From: Urechidicola croceus
GTDB taxonomy: Bacteria > Bacteroidota > Bacteroidia > Flavobacteriales > Flavobacteriaceae
Assembly (NCBI GenBank): GCA_905181865.1
Contig: CAJIZG010000004.1
Span: 124,001 to 188,000 of the forward strand
Direction of reading: 5' to 3'
DNA: 64,000 nucleotides
This document shows positions 27,393 through 37,897 of the stretch, piece by piece. The position numbers and the translations under genes are program-made. Numbering within the stretch: position 1 is the first letter of the stretch; every line of letters begins with the position of its first letter. Below the pieces are notes generated by a model that saw nothing but the letters and a program-made list of their open reading frames with translations, ran no database searches and was not told the origin of the DNA.

Positions 27393-28004
27393 TTACTTGA
27401 ATTTATCTGCAACATTTATATTCACCTCATCAATAAATTTTAAAACTTCATCTCTACCCATGTCTGTTTCTGAAGAAGTGATAAAATGAGTTGGAACTTG
27501 CTCCCAGAATTTCAGCAACTCTTTTTTATACTTGGTAATATTCTTGTTTAAGGTAGAACTTCCTAGTTTGTCAGCTTTCGTAAAAATAATTGCAAAAGGA
27601 ATTCCGTTTTCTCCTAAGAATTGCATGAATTCTAAATCTATTTTTTGAGGTAAATGTCTTGAGTCTACTAAAACAAATGAGCAAACTAATTGTTCTCTTT
27701 TTAAAAAATAATCTTTTATGAATGACTGAAATGTCTTGCGCTTGGTTTTAGAAACTTGAGCATAACCATATCCTGGTAAATCAACCAAAAACCAAGAATC
27801 ATTAATTTTAAAATGGTTTATTAACTGAGTTTTCCCAGGTTTTCCAGATGTTTTTGCAAGTTTTTTGTGATTTGTTAATGCATTGATTAGGGATGATTTA
27901 CCCACGTTTGAGCGTCCAATAAAAGCATATTCTTGAATGGTATCTTTAGGACATCTGTCTACATCAGTATTACTGATGATAAAATTGGCTGAATTTATTT
28001 TCAC
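27393..28004 (-). CDS. engB: EngB/YihA/YsxC, ribosome biogenesis GTPase
   Basis: GTPase needed for 50S ribosomal subunit assembly. G motifs are GRSNVGKSSLIN (G1), DLPGYG (G3) and TKADKL (G4). An ATG at 28037 would overlap the upstream hydrolase gene by 29 bases; family members usually begin MKIxSAxF. I therefore chose the GTG at 28004, giving (M)KINSANFIISN, four bases after the hydrolase stop. The last residues VNINVADKFK are a short tail. The order hydrolase-engB is common in flavobacteria. The start is uncertain; the function is secure. Confidence 0.93.
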   Translation of the reverse strand: MKINSANFIISNTDVDRCPKDTIQEYAFIGRSNVGKSSLINALTNHKKLAKTSGKPGKTQLINHFKINDSWFLVDLPGYGYAQVSKTKRKTFQSFIKDYFLKREQLVCSFVLVDSRHLPQKIDLEFMQFLGENGIPFAIIFTKADKLGSSTLNKNITKYKKELLKFWEQVPTHFITSSETDMGRDEVLKFIDEVNINVADKFK

Positions 28005-28008
28005 CGAT

Positions 28009-28773
28009 TTATAGGTTTCGTTTTTTAAGCCAAACATCCAAAGATTTATTGAATTCCTCTGGTCTTTCCATCATTGCTGCATGTCCACATTTGTCTATCC
28101 AAAACAAATCGGAATCAGGGAGTAGTTTGTTAAAATCATGGGCTACTTCAGGAGGCGTCACACCATCTTGTTTTCCCCATATTAGGCAAACAGGAATGTT
28201 CATCTCAGGTAAGTTTTCTGCCATATTATGGCGAATAGCACTTTTAGCAATGGACAATGTTTTTATCGCCTTGATGCGATTGTTTACAATTTCGAAAATA
28301 CCATCTACCAATTCTTTTGTTGCAACTGCTTTATCATAAAAAACGTCTTCAGCTTTCTTTTTGATAAATTCATAATCGCCCCTCTTTGGATAAGAGTCTC
28401 CCATAGAATTTTCATATAACCCAGAACTTCCTGTTAAAACAAGTGCCTTCACTCGATCAATATGATGTTTTGTGAAATAAAGTGCAATATGTCCTCCTAG
28501 TGAATTTCCAAGAAAAACAGATTTTTCTATATTCATATGGTCGATAAAATCTTCTACAAATTTGGAGAGACTTTTAACATTCGTTTGGATAAGTGGTAAC
28601 GTATATAGCGGGAGTTCAGGTATTAAGACGCGATAGCCATTTTTTGAAAAGTACGATATGACTCCGTCAAAATTACTCAATGCACCCATTAATCCGTGAA
28701 GTACTATTATTGGTTCTCCTTCTCCTTCATCTATATATTGAAATTCTCCTTCTTTCTTAAGTATATAACTCAT
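28009..28773 (-). CDS. Alpha/beta hydrolase
   Basis: 254-residue alpha/beta-fold hydrolase with the nucleophile S91 in FLGNSLGGHIALYF, an HGLMG oxyanion loop near residue 26 and a catalytic histidine in DKCGHAAMMERPEEF near residue 231. The acid is probably in IWGKQDGVTPP. There is no signal peptide. The substrate is unknown; annotations of relatives as C-C bond hydrolases or esterases are not specific. It is immediately upstream of engB, likely one transcription unit, and divergent from mraZ. Confidence 0.85.
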   Translation of the reverse strand: MSYILKKEGEFQYIDEGEGEPIIVLHGLMGALSNFDGVISYFSKNGYRVLIPELPLYTLPLIQTNVKSLSKFVEDFIDHMNIEKSVFLGNSLGGHIALYFTKHHIDRVKALVLTGSSGLYENSMGDSYPKRGDYEFIKKKAEDVFYDKAVATKELVDGIFEIVNNRIKAIKTLSIAKSAIRHNMAENLPEMNIPVCLIWGKQDGVTPPEVAHDFNKLLPDSDLFWIDKCGHAAMMERPEEFNKSLDVWLKKRNL

Positions 28774-28934
28774 TCGTTAGTTATCGGTTTAAGCATTTTG
28801 CAAATGTAGCCAATTTAAACGAAAATACGATTTTTTTAGAGATATCAAGTATTTAATTTGAGTAGAATCGGTAGGATTCCCAATAATACCCGTGTAGACT
28901 GATTTTTAATTTTGCGGCAAAAGTTATTAACAAA

Positions 28935-28960
28935 GTGGTAGAATGTGGTATAAAGTGGTT
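28935..28960 (+). promoter_or_regulatory. MraZ operator: three GTGGT repeats at 10-bp spacing
   Basis: GTGGTA, GTGGTA and GTGGTT start at 28935, 28945 and 28955, one helical turn apart. MraZ proteins elsewhere bind tandem TGGGN repeats spaced by 10 bp just before their own gene. Here the repeats end about 10 bases before a TACTTTTG -7 box, so MraZ binding would block RNA polymerase. Confidence 0.75.
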
Positions 28961-28969
28961 TAAATTTTC

Positions 28970-28977
28970 TACTTTTG
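28970..28977 (+). promoter_or_regulatory. -7 box of the mraZ/dcw promoter
   Basis: TACTTTTG matches TAnnTTTG. It lies 22 bases before the ATG of mraZ and just downstream of the operator repeats, which occupy the -33 region. Confidence 0.5.
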
Positions 28978-28998
28978 AAATTAATAATCAAAAAGTTA

Positions 28999-29472
28999 AT
29001 GATCAGTCTAATTGGAACATACGAGTGTAAAGCCGATATAAAAGGTCGCTTAATGTTGTCTTCTGCACTTAAGAAGCAGTTGGCGCCAGTGTTGCAAGAG
29101 GGCTTTGTTTTGAAAAGAGGAGTGTTCCAGTCTTGTTTAGAATTATATCCAATGTCTGAATGGAATGCTATGATGGCTAAAGTGAACAAGTTGAATCGGT
29201 TTGTGAAAAAGAACAATGATTTTATAAGAAGGTTCACGGCTGGAGTGAAGATGGTGGAATTGGATGCTTCTGGTCGATTATTAATTCCGAATGATTTGCA
29301 AAAGTTTGCAGGTATTACAAAAGAAGTGGTTTTATCTTCTGCTGTAAATATTATTGAAGTTTGGGATAAGGAGAAATACGAAATTACTATTGATGCAGCT
29401 GCTGTCGATTTTGGTGAGTTGGCAGAACAAGTGATGGGTAACTTAATGGACGGTGAAGATGGAATATCATAA
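28999..29472 (+). CDS. mraZ: MraZ, transcriptional repressor of the dcw cluster
   Basis: DNA-binding SpoVT/AbrB-like protein that forms a ring of subunits and represses the division and cell wall cluster. Two copies of the domain are seen: GTYECKADIKGRLMLSSALKK (residues ~5-25) and VKMVELDASGRLLIPNDLQKFAGI (~80-105). The ATG at 28999 gives the usual MISLIGTYECK start. A TTG eight codons upstream falls in the -7 box and is rejected. Length is 157 residues. The gene overlaps rsmH by 14 bases. Autoregulation is supported by the repeats at 28935-28960. Confidence 0.93.
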   Translation: MISLIGTYECKADIKGRLMLSSALKKQLAPVLQEGFVLKRGVFQSCLELYPMSEWNAMMAKVNKLNRFVKKNNDFIRRFTAGVKMVELDASGRLLIPNDLQKFAGITKEVVLSSAVNIIEVWDKEKYEITIDAAAVDFGELAEQVMGNLMDGEDGIS

Positions 29473-30355
29473 CCCCGTATTGCTACATGAGAGTGTTGAT
29501 GGTTTAGCGATTAAACCAGAGGGGGTTTATGTAGATGTAACTTTTGGAGGTGGAGGTCATTCAAGAGAGATTCTGAATAGATTGGGAGAGAAAGGAAGGT
29601 TGTTTGGTCTTGATCAAGATGTGGATGCTCAGGCGAATAAAATTGAGGATGAAAGGTTTGTGTTGATCCCAGAAAATTTTAGATATATAAAAAGATTTTT
29701 GCGTTTTTATGGTGTGTCAAAAGTGGATGGAGTGCTGGCTGATTTAGGCGTTTCTTCTCATCAGTTTGACGAAGCAGATAGAGGTTTTTCAACTCGTTTT
29801 GATGCAGAGTTGGATATGCGAATGAATCAGAATGATCGATTGTCGGCATTCGCAGTAGTGAATAAATATGATGAAGAGTCTTTGAGTAAAGTTCTTTTTA
29901 ATTATGGAGAGTTAAGAAATGCGAACGCCATGGCTAAGAAGATAGTTTTGGCTCGTGACGAGGGTAAGATAAAAACGAGCTTTCAATTGAAGGAAATCTT
30001 GAAGCAGTTTTTGCCCAAGGCTAAGGAACATAAGATTTTGGCTCAAATATTTCAAGCGATTCGAATAGAAGTGAATCAAGAGATTGACGTATTGAAAGAG
30101 TTTTTGATGCAGATGCCAGATGTATTGAATGAAAAAGGTCGATTGAGCGTGATTTCATATCATTCTTTAGAAGATCGATTGGTAAAAAGATTTATTAGAA
30201 ACGGGCTTTTTGAAGGAGAGCCAGAAAAAGACTTTTATGGGAATTTTGAAGTTCCCTTAAAAAAGGTGGGAAAAATGATGATTCCTTCAAAAAAAGAGAT
30301 TAAAGTAAATAATAGAGCAAGAAGTGCAAAATTAAGAATCGCAACTAAAATTTAG
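29459..30355 (+). CDS. rsmH: RsmH (MraW), 16S rRNA C1402 N4-methyltransferase
   Basis: SAM-dependent methyltransferase acting on m4Cm1402 of 16S rRNA. The start MEYHNPVLLHESVDGL is canonical, so the ATG at 29459 is preferred over the GTG at 29453. The SAM-binding block is YVDVTFGGGGHSREIL, with GVLADLGVSSHQFD as the second motif, and the C-terminal LSVISYHSLEDRLVKRF matches the family. Length is 299 residues. It overlaps mraZ and is two bases from ftsL. Confidence 0.96.
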   Translation: MEYHNPVLLHESVDGLAIKPEGVYVDVTFGGGGHSREILNRLGEKGRLFGLDQDVDAQANKIEDERFVLIPENFRYIKRFLRFYGVSKVDGVLADLGVSSHQFDEADRGFSTRFDAELDMRMNQNDRLSAFAVVNKYDEESLSKVLFNYGELRNANAMAKKIVLARDEGKIKTSFQLKEILKQFLPKAKEHKILAQIFQAIRIEVNQEIDVLKEFLMQMPDVLNEKGRLSVISYHSLEDRLVKRFIRNGLFEGEPEKDFYGNFEVPLKKVGKMMIPSKKEIKVNNRARSAKLRIATKI

Positions 30356-30356
30356 A

Positions 30357-30686
30357 ATGTCAAAGTTTAAACAAAACATATACGATGTCTTAAAAGGTAA
30401 GTTTCTAGTTAGCGAAGATGCATTTAAAAACTGGAAGATTATTATATATGTAGTACTGTTACTGTTGTTTATGATTTCAAGATCACATTCTACAGATAAA
30501 AAGGTTTTAAAGATTGCAGCGCTGAATAAAGAAATTAGAGAGTTAAAGGCAGAGTTTGTCGATACAAGAACAAAGGTAATGCGTTTAGAATTAGAGTCGT
30601 CTGTCCAAAGAAGAGTAGCTGAGCGAGGATTGCTACCATCAGAAAATCCTCCGAAAAAAATTAAGGTAGTTAAAAAAGTAAATTAA
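30357..30686 (+). CDS. ftsL: FtsL-like cell division protein
   Basis: 109-residue bitopic protein: a short cytoplasmic part, one membrane segment at about residues 25-42 (WKIIIYVVLLLLFMISR), then a periplasmic coiled coil (KIAALNKEIRELKAEFVDTRTKVMRLELESS). This topology and the place between rsmH and ftsI identify it as the FtsL equivalent, although sequence identity to E. coli FtsL is not obvious. FtsL with FtsB and FtsQ activates the FtsWI septal synthase. It is one base from ftsI. Confidence 0.8.
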   Translation: MSKFKQNIYDVLKGKFLVSEDAFKNWKIIIYVVLLLLFMISRSHSTDKKVLKIAALNKEIRELKAEFVDTRTKVMRLELESSVQRRVAERGLLPSENPPKKIKVVKKVN

Positions 30687-30687
30687 A

Positions 30688-32676
30688 TTGGCAACAAACA
30701 AAAAGAGCATATTAAACAGGTTATATATTGTTTTTGTCTTTTCGACCCTGTTTTTTATCACAATTGTCGCCAAATTATTTCATATACAGTATAGTGAAGA
30801 TGGCGATCGCTATCGAAATATCTCAGTAGAAAGAACGATAAAGAATGATACGATTCATGCAAATAGGGGAAATGTGTATGCAGATGATGGCAGTTTGTTG
30901 GCTACATCAATATCGCGCTATGAAATAAGAATGGATGCTTATACTGTTGAAAAAGATGACTTTGAAGAAAATATAAAAGGATTGTCTATAGAGTTGGCGG
31001 GAATGTTTGGAGGGACTTCTTCTTCATACGTTAAAAAGATAAGAACTGCTAGAATAAATAAAAACGGCTATTTATTTATTGCACGAAATATTGGATACTT
31101 AGATTATCAAAAAATCAAAAAATTTCCAATATTTAATTTGGGAGTTTATAAAGGAGGCTTTATAGCAGAGCAGACGACAAGACGGGAACATCCTCTCGGG
31201 AAAATAGCAGAAAGAACTATTGGTTATGATGATTATCGTGGCGCACCCGGAATTGAAGGGGCATATAAAAAACATCTTCGTGGAAAGTCAGGGTGGCGGT
31301 TAAAGCAGCGCATTGCTCAAGGGCAATGGAGGCCAATAAACGATAATAATGAAGTAGAGCCGCAAGACGGACGTGATATCATTACAACTATTAATGTAAA
31401 TATTCAGGATATTGCGCATGATGCTTTATTGGGTCAGTTAGAGAAATTTGAAGCAGAACATGGATCAGTGATTGTGATGGAGACAAAAACTGGGGAGGTT
31501 AAAGCAATTTCAAACTTGGCAAGAACTTCTAAGGGGACTTATTTTGAGAAAAGAAATTATGCGGTTTATGAAAAGCATGAATTAGGATCTACATTTAAAT
31601 TAATGAGTATGGTGGTTGCTCTAGAAGATAGGGTAATTGACACGAGTACGGTGGTAGATACGCAAGATGGAATTTATAAGATTTACGGTCGATCGGTACG
31701 GGACTCTCATAGAGGTGGGTATGGTAAAATTACCGCTGCAAAGGCATTTGAATTGTCATCGAACGTAGGTTTGGTGAAGTTAATTTATGAAAATTATAAA
31801 GATCAGCCAGAAAAGTTTGTTAATAAACTTCGTGAGTTTGGATTGCATAAAAAATTAGGGATTCCAATCAAAGGAGAAGGGCAGCCTATCGTGCCTCATC
31901 CAGATGATAAAAATTGGAGTGGAATATCACTTCCTTGGATGGCCTACGGATATGGTATTGAATTGACACCGCTACAAACGCTAACGTTTTATAACGCTAT
32001 CGCTAATAACGGTGAAATGGTAAAGCCGCGATTTATCAAAGAGATTAGGCTACAAAATAAAACGGAAAAGGAGTTTGAAAAAGAAGTTTTAAATGAACAG
32101 ATATGTTCGCAAGAGACTGTTGACAAGATGAAAGTGATCATGAAGAATGTGGTTAAAAGAGGAACAGCTAAAAATTTATACTCTCCCAACTTTTCTATGG
32201 CAGGTAAAACAGGTACTTGTCAAGTAGATTATGGAGATCCAAATACCCCGACTCAGTACATAGCGTCATTTGCAGGATATTTTCCTGCAGATGATCCTAT
32301 CTACTCTTGTATTGTAGTGATTCATAGACCCAGTAAGAACAAAGGGTACTATGGTAACATCGTTGCCGGCCCTGTATTTCAAAAAATCGCGCACAAAATT
32401 TATAGAGACGCTTTAATTTTAGAAGAGATACAAAACGAAGAGCCTCAATTTGTAAACGTGAATGATGATTATGAAACTTATTTTAAGGTTTCTAAGGAGG
32501 AGAGGGATGATAAAATGCCTGATTTGAAAGGAATGAGTGGTATGGATGCCATTTCTTTATTGGAGAATTTAGGGTTAAAAGTAGAGTTTGTAGGAAATGG
32601 AAAAGTAAAAAAGCAATCAGTAAAATCTGGAAATAATATAGCAAAGGGACTCATAGTAAAATTGGAACTATCATAA
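30688..32676 (+). CDS. ftsI: FtsI/PBP3, septal peptidoglycan transpeptidase with PASTA domain
   Basis: Class B penicillin-binding protein that cross-links septal peptidoglycan. An N-terminal membrane anchor spans about residues 11-31. The dimerisation domain follows, then the transpeptidase domain with active-site S301 in STFK (301-304), SSN at 358-360 and KTGT at 508-511. A single PASTA domain occupies about 605-662 (MPDLKGMSGMDAISLLENLGLKVEF). The start codon is TTG at 30688, one base after the ftsL stop. Length is 662 residues. The murE ATG overlaps the last base of its stop codon. Confidence 0.95.
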   Translation: MATNKKSILNRLYIVFVFSTLFFITIVAKLFHIQYSEDGDRYRNISVERTIKNDTIHANRGNVYADDGSLLATSISRYEIRMDAYTVEKDDFEENIKGLSIELAGMFGGTSSSYVKKIRTARINKNGYLFIARNIGYLDYQKIKKFPIFNLGVYKGGFIAEQTTRREHPLGKIAERTIGYDDYRGAPGIEGAYKKHLRGKSGWRLKQRIAQGQWRPINDNNEVEPQDGRDIITTINVNIQDIAHDALLGQLEKFEAEHGSVIVMETKTGEVKAISNLARTSKGTYFEKRNYAVYEKHELGSTFKLMSMVVALEDRVIDTSTVVDTQDGIYKIYGRSVRDSHRGGYGKITAAKAFELSSNVGLVKLIYENYKDQPEKFVNKLREFGLHKKLGIPIKGEGQPIVPHPDDKNWSGISLPWMAYGYGIELTPLQTLTFYNAIANNGEMVKPRFIKEIRLQNKTEKEFEKEVLNEQICSQETVDKMKVIMKNVVKRGTAKNLYSPNFSMAGKTGTCQVDYGDPNTPTQYIASFAGYFPADDPIYSCIVVIHRPSKNKGYYGNIVAGPVFQKIAHKIYRDALILEEIQNEEPQFVNVNDDYETYFKVSKEERDDKMPDLKGMSGMDAISLLENLGLKVEFVGNGKVKKQSVKSGNNIAKGLIVKLELS

Positions 32677-34139
32677 TGCAACTATTAAAAGATATATTAT
32701 ACAAAGTATCCGTAAACAAGGTTTACGGTAGCACTGATGTTTCTATATCAAACATTAAATTTGATTCTAGAAAAGCAGGAAGGAATGATCTGTTTGTCGC
32801 TCAGAAAGGAGTTTCTGTAGACGGACATATATATATTGAGAAGGCTATTAAGTTAGGTGTTGCCGCAGTAGTTTGCGAGGTGTTACCTCAAAAATTAAAT
32901 GGTATGGTGACATATGTTGAAGTAGAGGATTCAAATAGTGCTTTGGCGATTATTGCCTCTAACTATCACGCAAATCCATCTCAGAAATTAAAATTAATTG
33001 GAATAACTGGAACCAATGGTAAAACGACCATTGCTACCTTATTGTATGATTTATTTAGAAAAGCGGGTTATAAAGTCGGATTGCTTTCTACTGTAAAGAT
33101 TTTGGTTGATGAAACAGAATATGTGGCAACACATACAACCCCTGATTCTGTTTCCATCAATCATTATTTACAGTTAATGAATCAAAGTGGTGTTGCGTAT
33201 TGTTTTATGGAAGTGAGTTCTCATGGAATTCATCAGAAGCGCACTGAAGGATTGTATTTTACGGGTGGAATATTCACCAACCTAACGCATGATCATCTTG
33301 ATTATCATAAGTCTTTCTCTGAGTATAGAGATGTAAAAAAATCATTTTTTGACTCCTTACCTAAATCGGCATTTGCACTAGTGAATAGTGATGATAAAAA
33401 TGGATTGATAATGTTGCAAAATACTAAGGCGAGGAAAGTAACGTATGCTCGTAAATCAATGGCAGATTATAAGGTTAAGATCTTAGAAAATCAATTTTCA
33501 GGATTGTTGTTGAGTGTTGATGGTATGGAGGTTTGGGTGAAATTGATAGGAAGTTTTAATGCTTCTAACATGCTAGCAATTTATGCTACTGCCGATTTGT
33601 TAGGTTTCGATCAAATAGAAACATTGCAGATCCTCAGTCAGTTAGAAAGTGTTGATGGAAGGTTTCAGCAATTTATGTCTGACGGCGGTATAACTGTAAT
33701 TATTGATTATGCACATACTCCAGATGCATTAAAAAATGTTCTGGAAACCATTAATGATATTAGAACTGGAAATGAAAATATAATTACAGTCGTAGGTTGT
33801 GGCGGAGATAGAGACCGAACGAAACGTCCAAAAATCGGGCATATTGCTTCGGCGCTTAGTTCTCAGGTCATTTTTACATCGGATAATCCTAGGCTAGAAG
33901 ATCCACAGTTTATTCTTGAGGAGATTGAGGCTGGCGTAGAGGCACAGAATTATAAAAAAACACTATCGATTTTAGATCGAGAGCAAGCGATAAAAACAGC
34001 GAGTAAATTAGCGGTTAAAGGTGATATTTTATTGGTTGCAGGTAAAGGGCACGAAACATATCAAGAAATAAACGGAGTAAGGTCTGATTTTGACGATTAT
34101 AAAAAAGTAAGAATAATTTTAAAGGAAATGCACAAATAG
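32676..34139 (+). CDS. murE: MurE, UDP-MurNAc-tripeptide synthetase (diaminopimelate-adding)
   Basis: Mur ligase adding the third residue to UDP-MurNAc-Ala-Glu. ATP-binding [10 protein letters not shown] lies at residues 109-118. The DNPR motif in [10 protein letters not shown] identifies meso-diaminopimelate as the amino acid rather than lysine. [14 protein letters not shown] and AGKGHE are also typical. At 487 residues it is full length. It overlaps ftsI by one base and is one base from mraY, indicating tight coupling. Confidence 0.96.
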   Translation: MQLLKDILYKVSVNKVYGSTDVSISNIKFDSRKAGRNDLFVAQKGVSVDGHIYIEKAIKLGVAAVVCEVLPQKLNGMVTYVEVEDSNSALAIIASNYHANPSQKLKLIGITGTNGKTTIATLLYDLFRKAGYKVGLLSTVKILVDETEYVATHTTPDSVSINHYLQLMNQSGVAYCFMEVSSHGIHQKRTEGLYFTGGIFTNLTHDHLDYHKSFSEYRDVKKSFFDSLPKSAFALVNSDDKNGLIMLQNTKARKVTYARKSMADYKVKILENQFSGLLLSVDGMEVWVKLIGSFNASNMLAIYATADLLGFDQIETLQILSQLESVDGRFQQFMSDGGITVIIDYAHTPDALKNVLETINDIRTGNENIITVVGCGGDRDRTKRPKIGHIASALSSQVIFTSDNPRLEDPQFILEEIEAGVEAQNYKKTLSILDREQAIKTASKLAVKGDILLVAGKGHETYQEINGVRSDFDDYKKVRIILKEMHK

Positions 34140-34140
34140 T

Positions 34141-35367
34141 ATGTTGTATTATTTATTTGAATATTTAGGAAATCATCAGGATATCGCAGGAGCAGGATTG
34201 TATAAATACATTTCCTTTCGTGCAGCATTGGCCTTTGTTTTTGCTTTGTTGATTTCTACAGTCTATGGTAAAAAAATCATCGAATATTTAAGAAGAAAAC
34301 AGGTTAGTGAAACTGTGCGTGAATTGGGATTGGAAGGACAAGTTCAAAAATCGGGTACTCCAACGATGGGAGGTATCATTATTATTATGGCAACGATAAT
34401 TCCAGTATTTTTATTTGCGAAGTTAGCCAATATTTATATTATTATATTATTGATTACAACAGTTTGGATGGGTGCAATTGGGTTTGTCGACGACTATCTA
34501 AAAATACTAAAAAAAGATAAAGAAGGTTTAAAAGGTCGTTTCAAAATTTTAGGTCAAGTCGGACTTGGAGTTATTGTCGGTAGTATGTTATATTTCAGTG
34601 AGAATGTTACGATCAAGGAAGAGTTATCACCCCAAGATGTTATACAAATTTCCGAGAGTAAAACCCCAGTTTTCGGTTATGCGCATAAATCAACAAAAAC
34701 TACAATGCCGTTTTTAAAGAATAACGAATTTGATTATTCCAAAGCCCTTGTTTGGTTAGGGGATGGTTATGAAAAATATGCGTGGATTATTTTTATCCCA
34801 TTTGTAATTTTAATTATTGCAGCAGTTTCAAACGGAGCAAATTTAGCCGACGGCATTGATGGTTTGGCAGCAGGTTCATCCGCAATAATTGTAGTTACTC
34901 TTGGAATTTTTGCTTGGGTATCTGGAAATATTGTTTTCTCAGATTATTTAGATGTCATGTATATTCCAAATTCTGGCGAAATGGTAATTTATATTAGTGG
35001 ATTTGCCGGTGCTCTCATAGGGTTTTTGTGGTATAATACATATCCAGCCCAAGTTTTTATGGGTGATACAGGTAGTTTAACAATTGGTGGAGTCATTGCG
35101 GTGCTGGCAATCGCTGTGAGAAAGGAATTGTTGATTCCGGTTTTGGCGGGAATCTTTGTAGCCGAGAATTTATCAGTGATTTTACAGGTAGGGTATTTTA
35201 AGTATACTAAAAAGAAGTTTGGACAAGGAAGGCGGATATTTAAAATGGCTCCATTGCATCATCATTATCAAAAGTCGGGTTATCACGAAAGTAAAATCGT
35301 GACGCGTTTTTGGATTATTGGAATTATGTTGGCCGTAATAACAATTGTTACGTTGAAAATTAGATAA
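34141..35367 (+). CDS. mraY: MraY, phospho-MurNAc-pentapeptide translocase
   Basis: Integral membrane enzyme making lipid I on undecaprenyl phosphate. Aspartate motifs are [21 protein letters not shown] and MGDTGSL, and the cytoplasmic [17 protein letters not shown] block is present. About ten membrane segments are seen. At 408 residues it is longer than E. coli MraY (360) because of an insert around residues 155-200 ([17 protein letters not shown] and following), which is frequent in Bacteroidetes. It is directly joined to murD. Confidence 0.96.
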   Translation: MLYYLFEYLGNHQDIAGAGLYKYISFRAALAFVFALLISTVYGKKIIEYLRRKQVSETVRELGLEGQVQKSGTPTMGGIIIIMATIIPVFLFAKLANIYIIILLITTVWMGAIGFVDDYLKILKKDKEGLKGRFKILGQVGLGVIVGSMLYFSENVTIKEELSPQDVIQISESKTPVFGYAHKSTKTTMPFLKNNEFDYSKALVWLGDGYEKYAWIIFIPFVILIIAAVSNGANLADGIDGLAAGSSAIIVVTLGIFAWVSGNIVFSDYLDVMYIPNSGEMVIYISGFAGALIGFLWYNTYPAQVFMGDTGSLTIGGVIAVLAIAVRKELLIPVLAGIFVAENLSVILQVGYFKYTKKKFGQGRRIFKMAPLHHHYQKSGYHESKIVTRFWIIGIMLAVITIVTLKIR

Positions 35368-36699
35368 ATGAGGTTAGTTATTCTTGGCGGTGGAGAAAGC
35401 GGAATTGGGACAGCGATTCTTGGATTGAAAAAAGGATATGATGTTTTTGTTTCAGATAATGGAGTAATCGCAAAAAAGTATAAACAAGTTCTTTTAAGTA
35501 ATAAAATAGCATTCGAAGAAGATGGCCATTCGGAAGAAAAGATTTTTTCAGCAGATGTTGTGATGAAGAGTCCAGGGATATCAGATACGGTTTCATTGGC
35601 AGTGAGTTTAAAAGAAAAGGGAGTTAGAGTGATTTCGGAAATTGAATTTGCATCTCAGTTTACGGATGCTAATATTGTTGGAATTACTGGGTCAAACGGG
35701 AAGACAACCACAACAATGTTAACGCATCATATTTTGAAAGAAGGGATGTTGAATGTTGGAATGGCAGGGAATATTGGAGTTAGTTACGCACTTCAAGTTG
35801 CTGAATCAAATTTTAGTGATTATGTTTTAGAATTAAGTAGTTTTCAATTAGATGGAATTGAAAAATTTGCTCCGCATATTGCAATTATAACAAATATTAC
35901 GTCTGATCATTTAGATAGATATGATTATAAAATTGAGAATTATATAGCATCTAAATTTAGGATCACAAAGAATCAAACAAAAGAAGATTTTTTGATTTAT
36001 GACGCCGATGATTTGATTATTGAAGATTGGCTAAAAAAGAATAAAGTACAAGCACAGCTTTTACCATTTTCATTAGAAAAAGAATTTATAAGAGGTGCAT
36101 TTTTAAAAAAAGACGAAATAATAATTAGGACTAATACAGACGAATTTAAGATGGGGATTACATCATTAGCTTTACAAGGAAATCACAACGTAAAAAATGC
36201 GATGGCAGCTTCTATGACTGCACAGTTATTGAGAGTTAGAAAAGAAACGATACGTGAAAGTTTAGAAAGTTTCGAGGGTGCTGAGCATCGATTAGAAAAA
36301 GTTTTGAAAATAAACGGAGTTGAATATATAAATGATTCAAAAGCGACCAATGTGAATGCGACATTTTATGCTTTGGATAGTATGCAAACTCAAACGGTAT
36401 GGATAGTTGGTGGCGTTGATAAGGGGAATGATTATTTTGAGCTAATGCCATTAGTTAGAGAAAAGGTAAAGGCTATTATTTGCTTAGGTTTAGATAATCA
36501 AAAAATCATACAAACGTTTGGAAATGTAATTGATTTAATTGTTGAAACTGCTGGTGCAGAAGAGGCGGTTAAAGTTGCCTATAAAATTGCAGGAAAAGGT
36601 GAGTCGGTGCTCTTGTCGCCTGCATGTGCAAGTTTTGATTTGTTTGATAGTTATGAAGACAGAGGGCGCCAATTTAAACAAGCAGTAAGAGAGTTGTAA
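35368..36699 (+). CDS. murD: MurD, UDP-MurNAc-Ala:D-Glu ligase
   Basis: Adds D-glutamate to UDP-MurNAc-L-alanine in the cytoplasm. The N-terminal nucleotide-binding segment is RLVILGGGESGIGTA. ATP-binding GITGSNGKTTTT is near residue 108, and the ELSSFQLDGI, EHRLEKV and YINDSKATN blocks are intact. At 443 residues it is full length. The ATG follows the mraY stop directly. Product flows to MurE, which is encoded two genes upstream. Confidence 0.96.
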   Translation: MRLVILGGGESGIGTAILGLKKGYDVFVSDNGVIAKKYKQVLLSNKIAFEEDGHSEEKIFSADVVMKSPGISDTVSLAVSLKEKGVRVISEIEFASQFTDANIVGITGSNGKTTTTMLTHHILKEGMLNVGMAGNIGVSYALQVAESNFSDYVLELSSFQLDGIEKFAPHIAIITNITSDHLDRYDYKIENYIASKFRITKNQTKEDFLIYDADDLIIEDWLKKNKVQAQLLPFSLEKEFIRGAFLKKDEIIIRTNTDEFKMGITSLALQGNHNVKNAMAASMTAQLLRVRKETIRESLESFEGAEHRLEKVLKINGVEYINDSKATNVNATFYALDSMQTQTVWIVGGVDKGNDYFELMPLVREKVKAIICLGLDNQKIIQTFGNVIDLIVETAGAEEAVKVAYKIAGKGESVLLSPACASFDLFDSYEDRGRQFKQAVREL

Positions 36700-36703
36700 T
36701 AAT

Positions 36704-37897
36704 ATGAGTAAACACCTAAAGTATATTGAGGGAGATAAAGCGATTTGGTTGGCTATTTCGGTTTTAGCATTTTTCTCCTTTATGCCTATTTATAGTGCCA
36801 GTACGAATTTGGTTTATGTGGTTAAAACCGCAACTAGTCCTAGTGCTATTTTATTTAAGCATGCGGTATTGTTAATTTTAGGGTTTGTTATATTGTACGG
36901 CGTTCATAAAATTCCTTATCGATATTTTAGCGGAGCCTCAGTTTTAATGTTGCCGATTGTTTTTTGTCTATTGTTATACACTTTAACTAGAGGAAGTACT
37001 ATAGGAGGTGCAAATGCAAGTAGATGGATAAATATTCCAATTGTAGGTATTGGTTTTCAAACTTCAACATTAGCGGGATTAGTATTAATGACCTATGTGG
37101 CGCGTTATTTAGCAAGAAATAAGAATAAAAAAATTTTGTTTAAAGAAAGTTTTTGGTATTTGTGGGTACCCGTTGGTGCTGTATTACTACTTATTTTGCC
37201 AGCCAATTTTTCCACGACGGCCATTTTATTCTGTATGATATTAGTGCTCACTTTTATTGGAGGGTATTCAATTAAATATATTGCTTATATCCTAGGAATG
37301 GGGATAGCCGGTTTAGTAGTTTTTATATTATTAGCGATGGCCTTTCCGGATGCTATGCCAAACCGAGTAGATACTTGGAAGAGTCGAATTGAGAATTTTT
37401 CTGATAAGAATGCAGAAGAAGCATATCAGGTAGAAAAAGCAAAAATAGCTATAGCAACAGGTGGGATTATAGGTGTGGGGCCGGGTAAAAGTGTTCAGAA
37501 GAATTTTTTACCACAGTCTTCGTCAGATTTTATTTATGCGATTATTGTTGAAGAATTTGGATTAGTCGGCGGAATCGGGGTTGTTTTAATATATCTGTTC
37601 TTGTTGTTTAGAATTATGATAGTTGCGAAGAAGGCAGAATCTGTTTTTGCAACCTTATTAGTAATTGGTATTGGTGTGCCTATTGTGTTTCAAGCGATGA
37701 TAAATATGGCCGTGGCGATAAACTTGTTTCCAGTTACGGGACAAACACTACCGCTAATTAGTAGTGGAGGAACATCTATTTGGATGACCTGTTTTGCAAT
37801 TGGAATGATACTGAGTGTTAGTTCCGAAAGGAAAGTACATGCACGTAAGTTTGATCAAGAATCTCCTTTAAATATTTTGGATGAAGCAATCAATTAA
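36704..37897 (+). CDS. ftsW: FtsW, septal peptidoglycan glycosyltransferase
   Basis: SEDS-family polymerase that pairs with FtsI at the septum. The 397-residue protein has about ten membrane segments. Family landmarks are [32 protein letters not shown]-like [33 protein letters not shown] and the late [12 protein letters not shown] hydrophilic C-terminal tail ends [12 protein letters not shown]. It overlaps murG by 17 bases. Confidence 0.95.
   Translation: MSKHLKYIEGDKAIWLAISVLAFFSFMPIYSASTNLVYVVKTATSPSAILFKHAVLLILGFVILYGVHKIPYRYFSGASVLMLPIVFCLLLYTLTRGSTIGGANASRWINIPIVGIGFQTSTLAGLVLMTYVARYLARNKNKKILFKESFWYLWVPVGAVLLLILPANFSTTAILFCMILVLTFIGGYSIKYIAYILGMGIAGLVVFILLAMAFPDAMPNRVDTWKSRIENFSDKNAEEAYQVEKAKIAIATGGIIGVGPGKSVQKNFLPQSSSDFIYAIIVEEFGLVGGIGVVLIYLFLLFRIMIVAKKAESVFATLLVIGIGVPIVFQAMINMAVAINLFPVTGQTLPLISSGGTSIWMTCFAIGMILSVSSERKVHARKFDQESPLNILDEAIN

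Noticed and set aside
28009-28037. engB start at ATG 28037 overlapping the hydrolase gene
   Set aside because: The family start MKIxSAxF fits the GTG at 28004, which also avoids the overlap. The ATG remains possible.
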